A stretch of DNA of 64,000 nt from an uncultured Collinsella sp. (GTDB lineage Bacteria > Actinomycetota > Coriobacteriia > Coriobacteriales > Coriobacteriaceae), in the NCBI GenBank assembly GCA_937934165.1, contig CALGZX010000056.1, positions 1-64,000 of the forward strand. The letters run 5' to 3'. Shown here piece by piece: positions 1 through 8,208 of this stretch. A program made the translations under genes and the position numbers. The first letter of the stretch is position 1. The number at the start of each line of letters is the position of its first letter. Below the pieces are notes generated by a model. That model was not told the DNA's origin. It did no database searches and saw only the letters and a program-made list of their open reading frames with translations.

Positions 1-58
1 TCGCGCCCTTGAAGTTGAACGTCAGATTGTCCAAATGCGGCCCGCGCAGCGTCGAGCA
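1..58. other. Left-edge fragment, unresolved
   Basis: These 58 bases have open frames on both strands but are too short to tell a real gene end from chance. I cannot assign a product. Confidence 0.2.
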
Positions 59-86
59 GTTACGGCGTTTGGTAAAACGCCGTAAC
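59..86 (-). terminator. Hairpin terminator of pyrE
   Basis: A perfect 12-bp inverted repeat (GTTACGGCGTTT and its complement, 59-70 and 75-86) with a GGTA loop begins inside the pyrE stop codon. A simple intrinsic-type terminator or 3'-end stabiliser is the natural reading, although no long T-run follows. Confidence 0.6.
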
Positions 87-766
87 TAACGTGCTCCGTA
101 CTGCTCGTAGTAGGCGTCGATGGCGGTCTTGAGCTCGTCGTCGATGACAACCTTGCCGTCGATCTCGTGGTTGTAGAGGGTCTCGACGACCTCGGCCATG
201 GAGACGATGCTCGCGACGGGGAAACCGTACTTGGCCTCGATCTCCTTCTGCGCGGTGGTCACGCCACCCTTGCCGACCTCCATGCGGTTGAGGGACACGA
301 TGAGGCCCTTGATCTCGACATCGGCAGCAGCCTTGACCTTAGGATAGGTCTCGTCGATGGACTTACCGCTGGTGGTGACGTCCTCGACCATGACCACGCG
401 GTCGCCGTCCTGGGGCTCATAGCCCAGCAGGTTGCCCTTGTCGGCGCCGTGGTCCTTGGCCTCCTTGCGGTCGCAGCAGTACTTGACCTCCTTGCCGTAC
501 AGCTCGTGGTAGGCAATCGCAGTCACGACTGCCAGCGGAATACCCTTGTAGGCCGGTCCAAACAGCACGTCAAAGTCGTCGCCAAAGTTATCGTGGATGG
601 CCTGGGCATAATACTCGCCCAGCTTCTTGAGCTGATAGCCCGTCACGTAAGCGCCGGCGTTCATAAAGAACGGGGACTGACGGCCGCTCTTGAGCGTAAA
701 GCTGCCGAACTTAAGAACGTCGGACTCGACCATGAACTTGATGAACTCTTGCTTGTAAGCCTCCAT
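86..766 (-). CDS. pyrE: Orotate phosphoribosyltransferase
   Basis: This 226-residue protein should transfer phosphoribose from PRPP to orotate, giving OMP in cytoplasmic UMP synthesis. The type I phosphoribosyltransferase PRPP loop is clear at residues 124-136 (VVMVEDVTTSGKS). The N-terminal stretch with KSGRQSPFF is the usual OPRT orotate and flexible-loop region. The length matches the PyrE family. The ATG is supported by a GAGAGGAG Shine-Dalgarno sequence just upstream, and the gene ends in a hairpin overlapping its TAG stop. No other pyr gene is visible; the left edge of the window cuts off whatever lies downstream. The divergent neighbour is the mgtA leader. The identification is firm. 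Confidence 0.95.
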   Translation of the reverse strand: MEAYKQEFIKFMVESDVLKFGSFTLKSGRQSPFFMNAGAYVTGYQLKKLGEYYAQAIHDNFGDDFDVLFGPAYKGIPLAVVTAIAYHELYGKEVKYCCDRKEAKDHGADKGNLLGYEPQDGDRVVMVEDVTTSGKSIDETYPKVKAAADVEIKGLIVSLNRMEVGKGGVTTAQKEIEAKYGFPVASIVSMAEVVETLYNHEIDGKVVIDDELKTAIDAYYEQYGAR

Positions 767-896
767 GCGGGCTCCTCTCGTAATCGCGTACGTGCTCTTC
801 AGTTTAGCGCAGGCGAGGCGTCGATGTGGGCGTGCTTTGGGGCCACGGCATTCTGTAAAGGCTTTGTCAGGGGGAATGGTTTTCCGAACAATGGGG

Positions 897-925
897 TTGA
901 CATGGCAAACCCCCTCATCAAGAAT
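897..925 (+). promoter_or_regulatory. Candidate promoter of the mgtA leader
   Basis: A consensus -35 TTGACA (897-902) is followed after 17 bases by AAGAAT (920-925), four of six matches to the -10 consensus. Transcription would start near 932, giving a leader of about 270 nt before mgtA. The -35 also lies at the edge of a small GGGGTT/AACCCC inverted repeat (893-898/908-913) that could be an operator. Confidence 0.5.
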
Positions 926-992
926 ACGGGCGGATTAAAAAGGGGTACGAGATACCCAAAGCGCGCTGCGCTCAGCCTTTAGGAGGTGTGCC

Positions 993-1064
993 ATGGAAGG
1001 CAGTCCTAGTCGAAAAACCCGCATGTCGCCCTCGGCACGCCGCGAGGACTCCGCACACGCATAA
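993..1064 (+). CDS. Putative leader peptide upstream of mgtA (23 codons)
   Basis: An ATG at 993 opens a 23-codon frame ending in TAA at 1062-1064. A perfect AGGAGG (981-986) lies six bases upstream, as strong as any ribosome-binding site in the window. The peptide begins MEGSPSRKTR and is rich in Arg and Ser, with Pro at positions 5 and 13. It sits in the 5' leader of a Mg2+ transporter gene, 140 bp before its start. Known mgtA and mgtC leaders of enteric bacteria use short Pro/Arg-containing ORFs to sense Mg2+ and other cues through ribosome stalling or release. This one has no clear sequence homology to them, so regulation is inferred from position, start strength and composition only. Confidence 0.5.
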   Translation: MEGSPSRKTRMSPSARREDSAHA

Positions 1065-1090
1065 ACGCCACCGGCAGATCGCCAAAACCA

Positions 1091-1118
1091 CCACAAAGGC
1101 GCGCTGCACCCTTTGTGG
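1091..1118 (+). promoter_or_regulatory. Leader hairpin between the leader peptide and mgtA
   Basis: CCACAAAGG (1091-1099) pairs perfectly with CCTTTGTGG (1110-1118) around a 10-nt loop. It starts 26 nt after the leader-peptide stop. A T6 run (about 1150) lies further down without an obvious hairpin directly before it. The same CACAAAGG/CCTTTGTG arms recur in the hairpin at 14594-14640. Confidence 0.45.
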
Positions 1119-1203
1119 GCTCAAGAGCTTGACGTGAGCGACATCTAGGTTTTTTGAAGCAAATACGACACGTACGCTAACTCCCCTCAACAAGGAGGAC
1201 CCT

Positions 1204-3972
1204 ATGCTGATGCTCAAAACCGTCACGGTACTCGAAGCCATCTCCAAGCGCCGCCGCACGGCGCGCCCTGCCGCTCATACCGGCCTGTCCAAGAACACCA
1301 TATTCGCCGCCACCCATAGTGCCGAGGACGCCCTCGTACTGATTGACGCCACGGCAAACGGCCTCACCGTCGAGCAGGCAACTGAGCGCCTGAACGCCGT
1401 CGGCCCCAACACCATCGAGGCAACGACCAAAACGCTCGCCCGCCGCATCGCCGACGCGTTCATCGATCCCTTCGCCGGCATCCTCGCCGCGCTCGCACTG
1501 GTCTCGCTCTACATCGACGTGCTCGCCGCACCCGAGCCGCAGCGCGACCCCTCCACGGTCATCGTCATCGGCACCATGCTGCTGGTATCGGGCGGCATGA
1601 AGTTTATCCAGGAAGCCCGCAGCGGCAATGCGGCCGAGGCCCTCAAGGACCTGGTCTCCAACACTTGCACCGCCCTGCGCGACGGCGAGCGCATCGAGAT
1701 CCCCTTCGACGAGCTCGTCCCCGGCGATGTAATCCGTCTCTCTGCCGGCGATATGGTGCCGGCAGATGCCCGCATCATCACCGCGCGCGACCTGTTTGTG
1801 ATCGAGTCCGCACTCACCGGCGAGAGCGAGGCCGTCGAGAAGACCACCGCCGTCACCGTCGTCGAGGGCGCCGACGGCTCCGCACTGCCACTCTCTGCCT
1901 GCAAGAACATCGTCTTTACCGGCACCTCCGTGCAAAACGGCGCCGCCATGGCGCTTGTCGTTGCCACCGGCTCGGACACCTACCTGGGCGGCATCGCCAA
2001 GATGCTCAACGGGCGCGGCGAAAAGAGCGCGTTTGACCGCGGCGTCTCGAGCGTCTCCATGTTGCTGGTGCGCCTGATGCTCGTTATGGCGCCGGCCGTC
2101 TTTGCCATCAACGCCGCCACCAAGGGCAACGTCATCGACGCGCTGCTGTTCGCCACGAGCGTGGCCGTGGGCATCACGCCGCAGATGCTTCCCGTCATCG
2201 TGACCACGAGCCTGTCGCAGGGCGCCAAGGACCTCGCCCGTCGCCAGGTTATCGTCAAGGAGCTGCCGGCGATTCAAAACCTCGGAGCGATGGACGTCCT
2301 GTGCTGCGACAAGACCGGCACCCTCACCGAAGACCGCATCGTGCTCGAGCGCTACCTCAACACCGATGGCAACGAGGACGCGCGCGTGCTGCGCCATGCG
2401 TTTTTGAACAGCTTCTTCCAGACCGGCCTCAAAAATCTTATCGACCTGGCCGTAATCGACCGTGCCGATGTGACGCCCTCGACCGTCGCACCCGATTCCA
2501 TGCTGGGCCAGAGCCTGCGCGACCGCTACACCAAGGTCGACGAGGTTCCCTTCGATTTCTCGCGCCGTCGCCTGAGCGTAGTTGTCGCCGACGCCCAAGG
2601 CAAAACCCAGATGGTTACCAAGGGCGCTGCCGAGGAAATGCTCGAGATCTGCTCCTTTGTCGAGATCGATGGCATCGCTCAGCCGCTCACCGACGAGAAG
2701 CTCGCCCAGATTCGCAAGCAGATCGCCGGACTTAACGCCGAGGGCCTACGCGTAATTGCCGTGGCGCAGAAGACCAATCCGCGCTGCGTGGGCGAGTTTG
2801 GCATCGCCGACGAGTGCGACATGGTGCTGATGGGCTTTTTGGCCTTCCTCGATCCGCCCAAAGCAAGTGCCGCGGGCGCCGTCGCCACCCTCGAGGCCAA
2901 GGGCGTGGCGGTCAAGGTCCTAACCGGCGACAACGACCGCGTCGCCGCCACCGTCTGCGAGCAGATTGGTATCGATGCGAGCAACGTCTTGCTCGGCTCC
3001 GAGATCGATGCGCTCGATGACGCCGAACTTGCCAAGCGCGCCGAGAAAACCCACCTCTTCGCCAAGCTCTCGCCGCTGCAGAAGGCGCGCCTGGTACGTG
3101 TCATGCGCGAGATGCTCGGCCACACCGTGGGCTTTATGGGCGACGGCATCAACGACGCCGCCGCCATGCGTGCGAGCGATTGCGGCATCTCGGTCGATTC
3201 GGCCGTCGATATTGCCAAGGAATCCGCCGATATCATCTTGCTTCAGAAGGACCTGGGCGTGCTCGAGCGCGGCATCATCGAAGGCCGCCGCACTTACGGC
3301 AACCTGCTCAAGTACCTCAAGACCACGGTGAGCTCCAACTTTGGCAATGTGCTGTCCGTGACCGTCGCGAGCCTGTTCTTGCCGTTTTTGCCCATGAGCG
3401 CCCTGCAGCTGGTACTGCTGTCGCTGGTCTACGAGATCGTGTGCATCGCACTGCCGTGGGACACCGTCGATGACGCCTGGACTGCCCGCCCGCGTGCCTG
3501 GGACGCCGCGTCCATCAAGGGCTTTATGCTCGAGCTGGGCCCCGTGAGCTCGCTGTTTGACATCGTGACCTTCGCCGCGCTCTTCTTTGTCGTGTGCCCC
3601 GCCGCCGTGGACGCAAGCTGGTCCGAGCTTGCCACCGCGGGCGACGTCGCGGGTATGGCGACCTTTGCTGCGCTCTTCCAGAGCGGCTGGTTTGTCGAGT
3701 CCATGTGGTCGCAGACACTCGTGGTCCACATGTTGCGCTCCCCGCATCTGCCGAGCCCGCGCGACCACGCCGCGCCCGCATTGTGCGTTCTTACCGTGCT
3801 GGGCCTGGCGCTCGTCACCTGGCTGCCGGCAAGCCCCATCGCCGATGCGCTCGGCCTCATGCCGCTGCCCACGAGCTTTTTTGGGCTGCTCATTGGCATC
3901 GTTACCGCCTATATCGCGCTCACCCAGCTGGCGAAGCGCCGCTACATTGCCCGCCACGGCGAGCTGCTGTAG
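1204..3972 (+). CDS. mgtA: Magnesium-importing P-type ATPase
   Basis: A 922-residue P3B-type ATPase that should import Mg2+ across the cytoplasmic membrane at the cost of ATP. The actuator-domain TGES motif is at residues 205-208, the phosphorylation motif DKTGTLTED begins at Asp369, and the hinge motif GDGINDAAAMR is near residue 645. Cation-transporting ATPase N- and C-terminal domains and about ten membrane segments are present, and length matches MgtA/MgtB. The ATG is preceded by AAGGAGG. Expression is probably controlled by the leader described at 897-1118. A separate Mg2+ locus lies at 20.9-24.0 kb. The family call is firm; Mg2+ as substrate rests on overall resemblance to MgtA. Confidence 0.93.
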   Translation: MLMLKTVTVLEAISKRRRTARPAAHTGLSKNTIFAATHSAEDALVLIDATANGLTVEQATERLNAVGPNTIEATTKTLARRIADAFIDPFAGILAALALVSLYIDVLAAPEPQRDPSTVIVIGTMLLVSGGMKFIQEARSGNAAEALKDLVSNTCTALRDGERIEIPFDELVPGDVIRLSAGDMVPADARIITARDLFVIESALTGESEAVEKTTAVTVVEGADGSALPLSACKNIVFTGTSVQNGAAMALVVATGSDTYLGGIAKMLNGRGEKSAFDRGVSSVSMLLVRLMLVMAPAVFAINAATKGNVIDALLFATSVAVGITPQMLPVIVTTSLSQGAKDLARRQVIVKELPAIQNLGAMDVLCCDKTGTLTEDRIVLERYLNTDGNEDARVLRHAFLNSFFQTGLKNLIDLAVIDRADVTPSTVAPDSMLGQSLRDRYTKVDEVPFDFSRRRLSVVVADAQGKTQMVTKGAAEEMLEICSFVEIDGIAQPLTDEKLAQIRKQIAGLNAEGLRVIAVAQKTNPRCVGEFGIADECDMVLMGFLAFLDPPKASAAGAVATLEAKGVAVKVLTGDNDRVAATVCEQIGIDASNVLLGSEIDALDDAELAKRAEKTHLFAKLSPLQKARLVRVMREMLGHTVGFMGDGINDAAAMRASDCGISVDSAVDIAKESADIILLQKDLGVLERGIIEGRRTYGNLLKYLKTTVSSNFGNVLSVTVASLFLPFLPMSALQLVLLSLVYEIVCIALPWDTVDDAWTARPRAWDAASIKGFMLELGPVSSLFDIVTFAALFFVVCPAAVDASWSELATAGDVAGMATFAALFQSGWFVESMWSQTLVVHMLRSPHLPSPRDHAAPALCVLTVLGLALVTWLPASPIADALGLMPLPTSFFGLLIGIVTAYIALTQLAKRRYIARHGELL

Positions 3973-4072
3973 CAAGTAGACGGAAAACACCCTGCCAGCT
4001 GCCGTTGCCACTACCACAGCTGCCAACGCCGCTGCCGTTGCCTCTGCCGCCGCCGCAGTCTATCCCCCCAGC

Positions 4073-4139
4073 AGTTGCGGTGAAATAGTTCCTGTTTAAA
4101 GCCCCGTGACTTTAATTTAGGGACTATTCCACCGCAACT
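4073..4139. repeat. Imperfect 20-bp inverted repeat between mgtA and the LuxR gene
   Basis: AGTTGCGGTGAAATAGTTCC (4073-4092) faces a near-complementary arm (about 4120-4139) across a 27-bp AT-rich loop. It lies at the convergent 3' ends of mgtA and the regulator and could act as a bidirectional terminator. Confidence 0.5.
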
Positions 4140-4153
4140 TATTGGGAGATTAG

Positions 4154-5698
4154 CTAGTCCTTGGGTGTCCAGGACCAGAAGAAGTTGATAAGGGCCACAC
4201 GCGAGGCGGTACCGGTCTTCTTGTTGATCGAGGAAATGTGACGATAGAGCGTGGAGCGCGAAAGGAAGAGCGTTGTGGCGATGTCCTGAACGCTCTGGTC
4301 CGAAACGACCAAGACCTCAAGAATATCGCGCTCGCGCTCTGTAAGCCCAAAGGTGGCGACGAAGGCATCGAGGCGTTCATCGGACGCGAGCTCCGCTGCC
4401 TCCACGGGCTCGGGGTCGGAGCATGTGGGCGCAAGATCCCCACCAAGATCGTCGGTGGCAAGCGGCAGTCCGTCCCGCATCGCGGCATCATCGGCTCGTT
4501 GCCCCAAATGCCCCAGCAGCGTAATAGCAATGCCCACAAACATCACGAGCGCCGCACCGACCGCAGCCAGCACATTTTGACTCGAGATAATCGCCACTGC
4601 CGGCGCCGTCACGAACATCGAGCACACGTTGTTGACGACGCGACCCATGCACGGCCAAAAATATGACCAGCGCGCATAGAGCGAGACGGCGGCATATTTT
4701 GTGGTAAAGAACACCACGAAAAAGCCCAAGCCCAGATAAAAGATGATCGTGGCAGCAAGCTCGTTGCCGCCATTGCCATCGACGATGAGCACAAAGAACG
4801 AAAGCGTGGACAGTATGGCGGCACATGTCATGCCGATATTCATATACGAGCGGCCGTGCAGGTCAAATAGTGCGCCAGCGACCAACGAGCTCACGACAAG
4901 CAGCAGGCGCGGCCAATCGCCCAAATCGACGGCTCCGACAGCATGCAGGGTCGTGAAGCCCGCGTTGAGAGCGGCGAATACGCTGGAAAGATACGCCGTC
5001 GCCACGGTCAGGCGAACTACGGCGCGACGGAATGCCGCCTTTGCCTCGGGATCGTCATGCCACTTGGCGCCATATTCCAGAGCATCTACCGAAAGCCCGG
5101 CAGCACTGGGTTCAAAGTTGGGATCGGACTCGTCGCGCAGCTTGGCGCGTCGGGCACCGTGGAGCAACGCCACCTGCGCGATCGCACAGACGACCAGAAC
5201 AGCCTGCTGAGGAATGCCGACAGGCACCACCATGTGGTTGAGAACCTGCACCAGAACGCCCATGGCGTAAGAAAGTGCGGCGGCGCGCGCCAAGCAGGGC
5301 GTTCGCGCAAAGCGCCTCGCAAAATTTGCATGAGCAGTCGATCCGCAGTAGCCCAGCGCGCAGCACGCCACCAAACCGCCGGTAATTACCACCTCAACCT
5401 GAACCGCCATAATCAACAGCAGCAATGCCGCCACCAGCAAAACGCCCGTGACGTCACTCGTCGCGTCAATGGCATGGGGACGGCGATAGTACAGAATGGG
5501 ACGCACAAAAAAGCCAATCACGCTCGCGCCGATGACAAGGCTCTCATAAATAACGACCTCGTTCGGAGACACGAACTCGGCCATGCGCACATCAAAAAGA
5601 TACTCGCACGCCAAAAACGTGAAGAAGAACAGCACCAGGCATATAATCTCCCGAATGCCCCGACGCAAATATGCGGTTGTGTCTCCCATGCCCCTCAT
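4154..5698 (-). CDS. Membrane-integrated LuxR-family regulator
   Basis: From the ATG at 5698 (SD-like GGGGG upstream) the protein has 514 residues. The first 400 or so form about 12 hydrophobic segments in an MFS-like arrangement. After a polar linker comes a LuxR/NarL-type helix-turn-helix at about residues 450-505 (LTERERDILEVLVVSDQSVQ, then a recognition helix with SRSTLYRHI). Such membrane-bound LuxR proteins are strongly expanded in Coriobacteriia and are thought to sense small molecules through the membrane part. No ligand can be deduced. A TTG 21 bases upstream would be an alternative start but has no better ribosome-binding site. It faces mgtA convergently, and no functional link is evident. 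Confidence 0.85.
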   Translation of the reverse strand: MRGMGDTTAYLRRGIREIICLVLFFFTFLACEYLFDVRMAEFVSPNEVVIYESLVIGASVIGFFVRPILYYRRPHAIDATSDVTGVLLVAALLLLIMAVQVEVVITGGLVACCALGYCGSTAHANFARRFARTPCLARAAALSYAMGVLVQVLNHMVVPVGIPQQAVLVVCAIAQVALLHGARRAKLRDESDPNFEPSAAGLSVDALEYGAKWHDDPEAKAAFRRAVVRLTVATAYLSSVFAALNAGFTTLHAVGAVDLGDWPRLLLVVSSLVAGALFDLHGRSYMNIGMTCAAILSTLSFFVLIVDGNGGNELAATIIFYLGLGFFVVFFTTKYAAVSLYARWSYFWPCMGRVVNNVCSMFVTAPAVAIISSQNVLAAVGAALVMFVGIAITLLGHLGQRADDAAMRDGLPLATDDLGGDLAPTCSDPEPVEAAELASDERLDAFVATFGLTERERDILEVLVVSDQSVQDIATTLFLSRSTLYRHISSINKKTGTASRVALINFFWSWTPKD

Positions 5699-6075
5699 GG
5701 TTAACCCCCAGCCGCTCAATTGTCTGGAAATCTATTTTAATAAAGAACCAGTCTCAATATCGAAGCCAGGCTTGAAATGCTGCAAATTTGACCCCAGCCG
5801 TTCACGTCACACCGCGGTTTTGAGCCTCATGGACCAGAAGGGGCACGCGCGGCCTCTAGCTCGGCAAGGAGTGTCTCCAACTGCCACTCATTTAAGTACG
5901 TCCCCAATGAGTGCCCAATGACTACCCGCGGCAAGGAGTGTCCCTATGTGTCGGATGAAAAATGGGCCATGTGTCCCAGCTGTGGAGACTCCTTGAGCCG
6001 TCTGGGTATCGCGAAGGATCGCGCACTCCCCCATCATCAAAAGTGACACACGCTACCAGTTGATGGGAGGCAGCC
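5699..6075. other. Intergenic region between divergent genes
   Basis: This stretch of about 375 bp holds the divergent promoters of the LuxR gene and the zinc-ribbon operon, a TCCCCAATGA repeat copy (5887-5925), and two copies of CGGCAAGGAGTGTC (about 5868 and 5928). No further gene is supported. Confidence 0.5.
5887..5925. repeat. Copy of the TCATTGGGGACG repeat family
   Basis: ACTCATTTAAGTACGTCCCC followed by AATGAGTGCCCAATGACTA matches, in reverse orientation, the copies at 24328, 32754 and 36262. It is the only copy here that is not next to a stop codon. Confidence 0.6.
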
Positions 6076-6813
6076 ATGGGCTTCTTTGACAAGATGTTCG
6101 AGAAGAAAGAGTGCGCGATTTGCGGTACCGAGCTGGGACTTCTAGGTAAGACAAAAATCAATGAAGGCTACCTGTGCAAAGAGTGCGCCGGCAAGCTCTC
6201 CCCCTACTTTCACGGCTATCGCTCCAGCACCGCGGACGACATCCGTGAGCAACTCGCCTACCGCGAGGCCAACGCCGAGCGCCTGTCTTCGTTCAACCCC
6301 ACGCGCACGCTTTCTGCCGGGCGCACCAATATTATGCTCGATGAGGACGCGGGCCTGCTGATCATCACTTCGCAGAGCCGCTGGCGCGACGCCAATCCCG
6401 ACATCATCGAGTTCTCGCAGGTACTCGGCTGCGATATGGATATCGACGAGCATCGCACCGAGATCTATCGCGAGACCAAGGACGGCGAGCGCGAGAGCTA
6501 CAACCCGCCGCGCTACGACCTAGATTACGACTTTAATCTGACCATCCACGTCAACACGCCGTACTTCACCGAGATCAACCTGCGCGTGAACGACTCCACC
6601 ATCGATCAGCGCGGCTCCATCGAATATCGCGAGGCCAAGCGCCAGGCAACCGAAGTCCGCGATGCGCTGGTGCAGCTGCGTCAGAAGACACGCGACAGCG
6701 TCGTGGCCGCCAAGGCCCCCAAGACCGCGGTGACCTGCCCCTTCTGCGGAGCCACCACCATTCCCGATGCCAGTGGGCGCTGCGAATACTGCGGCGGCGC
6801 CATCGGCGCATAG
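6076..6813 (+). CDS. DUF4428-type double zinc-ribbon protein
   Basis: A 245-residue soluble protein, first gene of a four-gene operon. The N-terminus has a treble-clef-like zinc site (CAICGTELG near residue 14, then CKECAG), typical of DUF4428. The middle is a beta-rich domain of unknown role. The C-terminus is a second zinc ribbon (CPFCGATTIP, then CEYCGG). A GGGAGG Shine-Dalgarno precedes the ATG, and the next gene starts 24 bp after the stop. All three cytoplasmic products of the operon carry paired zinc ribbons, suggesting they assemble on a common membrane platform, probably the SPFH protein. The molecular function is unknown. Confidence 0.8.
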   Translation: MGFFDKMFEKKECAICGTELGLLGKTKINEGYLCKECAGKLSPYFHGYRSSTADDIREQLAYREANAERLSSFNPTRTLSAGRTNIMLDEDAGLLIITSQSRWRDANPDIIEFSQVLGCDMDIDEHRTEIYRETKDGERESYNPPRYDLDYDFNLTIHVNTPYFTEINLRVNDSTIDQRGSIEYREAKRQATEVRDALVQLRQKTRDSVVAAKAPKTAVTCPFCGATTIPDASGRCEYCGGAIGA

Positions 6814-6837
6814 CCCCCGGCAGCGAAAGGACCGATC

Positions 6838-8160
6838 ATGGCCTTCGAGAGCGTTAACTATCAGTGCCCTGCCTGCGGTGGCCCCTTGCATTTTGCAAGC
6901 GCCGAGCAAAAGCTCGTCTGCGACTACTGTGACTCGCGCTTTGAAGTCGAAGAAGTCGAGGCCCTCTATCGCGAGCGCCAGGACAAGGCCGACGCCAAAG
7001 CCGATGCGGCAGCCGCAACGCCCAAGCCCGTCGCCGACGACGCGGTGCAGGAGCTCGCCCAAAACGCCGGCTACATCTGCTCGTCGTGCGGCGCCGAACT
7101 GATCTCGGACGGCACCGTCGCCGTCACCACCTGCCCGTACTGCGGTAACTCCGCCGTGGCACCTGGCCAGCTCTCGGGCGACTTCTCACCCGACCTGGTG
7201 ATTCCGTTTAAGCTCGGGCGCGACGATGTCATGGCCGCGCTCAAAGAGCACTACAAGGGCAAGATTCTGCTGCCCAAGAGCTTTGTCACCGACAACCACA
7301 TCGACGAGGTCCAAGGCGTCTACGTGCCGTTTTGGCTCTACGGTGCCCGCGTGGACGGCGAAGTGTACTTTGACGCGACCAACGAGACCGTAACCGAGGA
7401 ACCCGATCGCACCGTCACGACCACCGACCACTACGACGCCTACCGTAAAGGCAATATCTCGTTTGAGCGCGTGCCCGTCGACGGATCGTCCAAGATGCCC
7501 GACGGCCACATGGACGCCATCGAGCCGTTTGACTACGACGCGCTGCGCCCGTTTTCGGTCGCGTATATGCCCGGCTACATCGCCAACCGCTATGACGAGG
7601 ATTGCGAAACCTGCAAGGCGCGCGCCGAGCGCCGCATGGAGGAGAGCACGATCTCGGCCCTGCGCGAGACCGTCGTCGACGAATATGACGACGCCACGGT
7701 CGAAAGCAAGCAGCTCGACTACACCTGGGAAGACAGCGACTACGCCCTGTTCCCCGTGTGGATGCTTTCCACCTCGTGGAACGGCAAGGGTTATCTGTTT
7801 GCCATGAACGGCCAGACCGGTCGCATGGTCGGCGAGCTCCCCTGCTCCAAGCCCAAGCTCGCCATCGCCTCGGTGCTGTTCTTTGTGATCGGGTTTGTCC
7901 TCTCCCAGATCCTCTTCATGGGTGAGAACGCCTTCAATCCGGACTACCTCACCTTTGATGTCGAGGGCACCCTCATCAACATCGTCGCGCCGCTGATCAT
8001 CGTAATCATCGCGGACGTACTGCTGGTAGGCCAGCTCAAGACAGCCAACGAGGCCACCCACGCCGATTGCTACTGCGGGGACCTCGATCTGACCGAGAAG
8101 CACGATACCTTCAGCCACACCGAGACCACCGTTGTCATGAAGGACAACAAGGACGATTAG
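6838..8160 (+). CDS. TFIIB-type zinc-ribbon membrane protein (YdjG-like)
   Basis: A 440-residue protein with two zinc ribbons in its first 110 residues (CPACGGPL...CDYCDS and CSSCGAEL...CPYCGN). A large soluble domain follows, then two hydrophobic segments near the C-terminus (starting LAIASVLFFVIG and NIVAPLIIVII), so it should be anchored in the cytoplasmic membrane. The architecture resembles B. subtilis YdjG, which is encoded next to the SPFH protein YdjI and the PspA-family protein YdjF. Here the SPFH gene follows 48 bp downstream but no PspA homologue is present in the window. A role in envelope-stress or membrane-domain organisation is inferred from context only. Confidence 0.75.
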   Translation: MAFESVNYQCPACGGPLHFASAEQKLVCDYCDSRFEVEEVEALYRERQDKADAKADAAAATPKPVADDAVQELAQNAGYICSSCGAELISDGTVAVTTCPYCGNSAVAPGQLSGDFSPDLVIPFKLGRDDVMAALKEHYKGKILLPKSFVTDNHIDEVQGVYVPFWLYGARVDGEVYFDATNETVTEEPDRTVTTTDHYDAYRKGNISFERVPVDGSSKMPDGHMDAIEPFDYDALRPFSVAYMPGYIANRYDEDCETCKARAERRMEESTISALRETVVDEYDDATVESKQLDYTWEDSDYALFPVWMLSTSWNGKGYLFAMNGQTGRMVGELPCSKPKLAIASVLFFVIGFVLSQILFMGENAFNPDYLTFDVEGTLINIVAPLIIVIIADVLLVGQLKTANEATHADCYCGDLDLTEKHDTFSHTETTVVMKDNKDD

Positions 8161-8208
8161 CCATTCTGACCAATACCACCCGGCCTTTGACGAGAAAGGA
8201 AGATCACC

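Noticed and set aside
902..982. A 26-codon ORF starting MANPLIKNTG just before the mgtA leader peptide
   Set aside because: Its start codon lies inside the predicted -35 region, upstream of the expected transcription start, and it has no good ribosome-binding site.
167..982. Long + strand frame opposite pyrE
   Set aside because: It is the antisense shadow of pyrE: composition is biased and no family is recognised.
780..1200. M-box (ykoK) Mg2+ riboswitch upstream of mgtA
   Set aside because: I looked for the conserved M-box core segments and found no convincing match; only simple hairpins and a microORF are visible.
1177..2598. 473-codon minus-strand frame inside mgtA
   Set aside because: Antisense shadow of a GC-rich gene; His/Gly/Asp-rich translation without domains.
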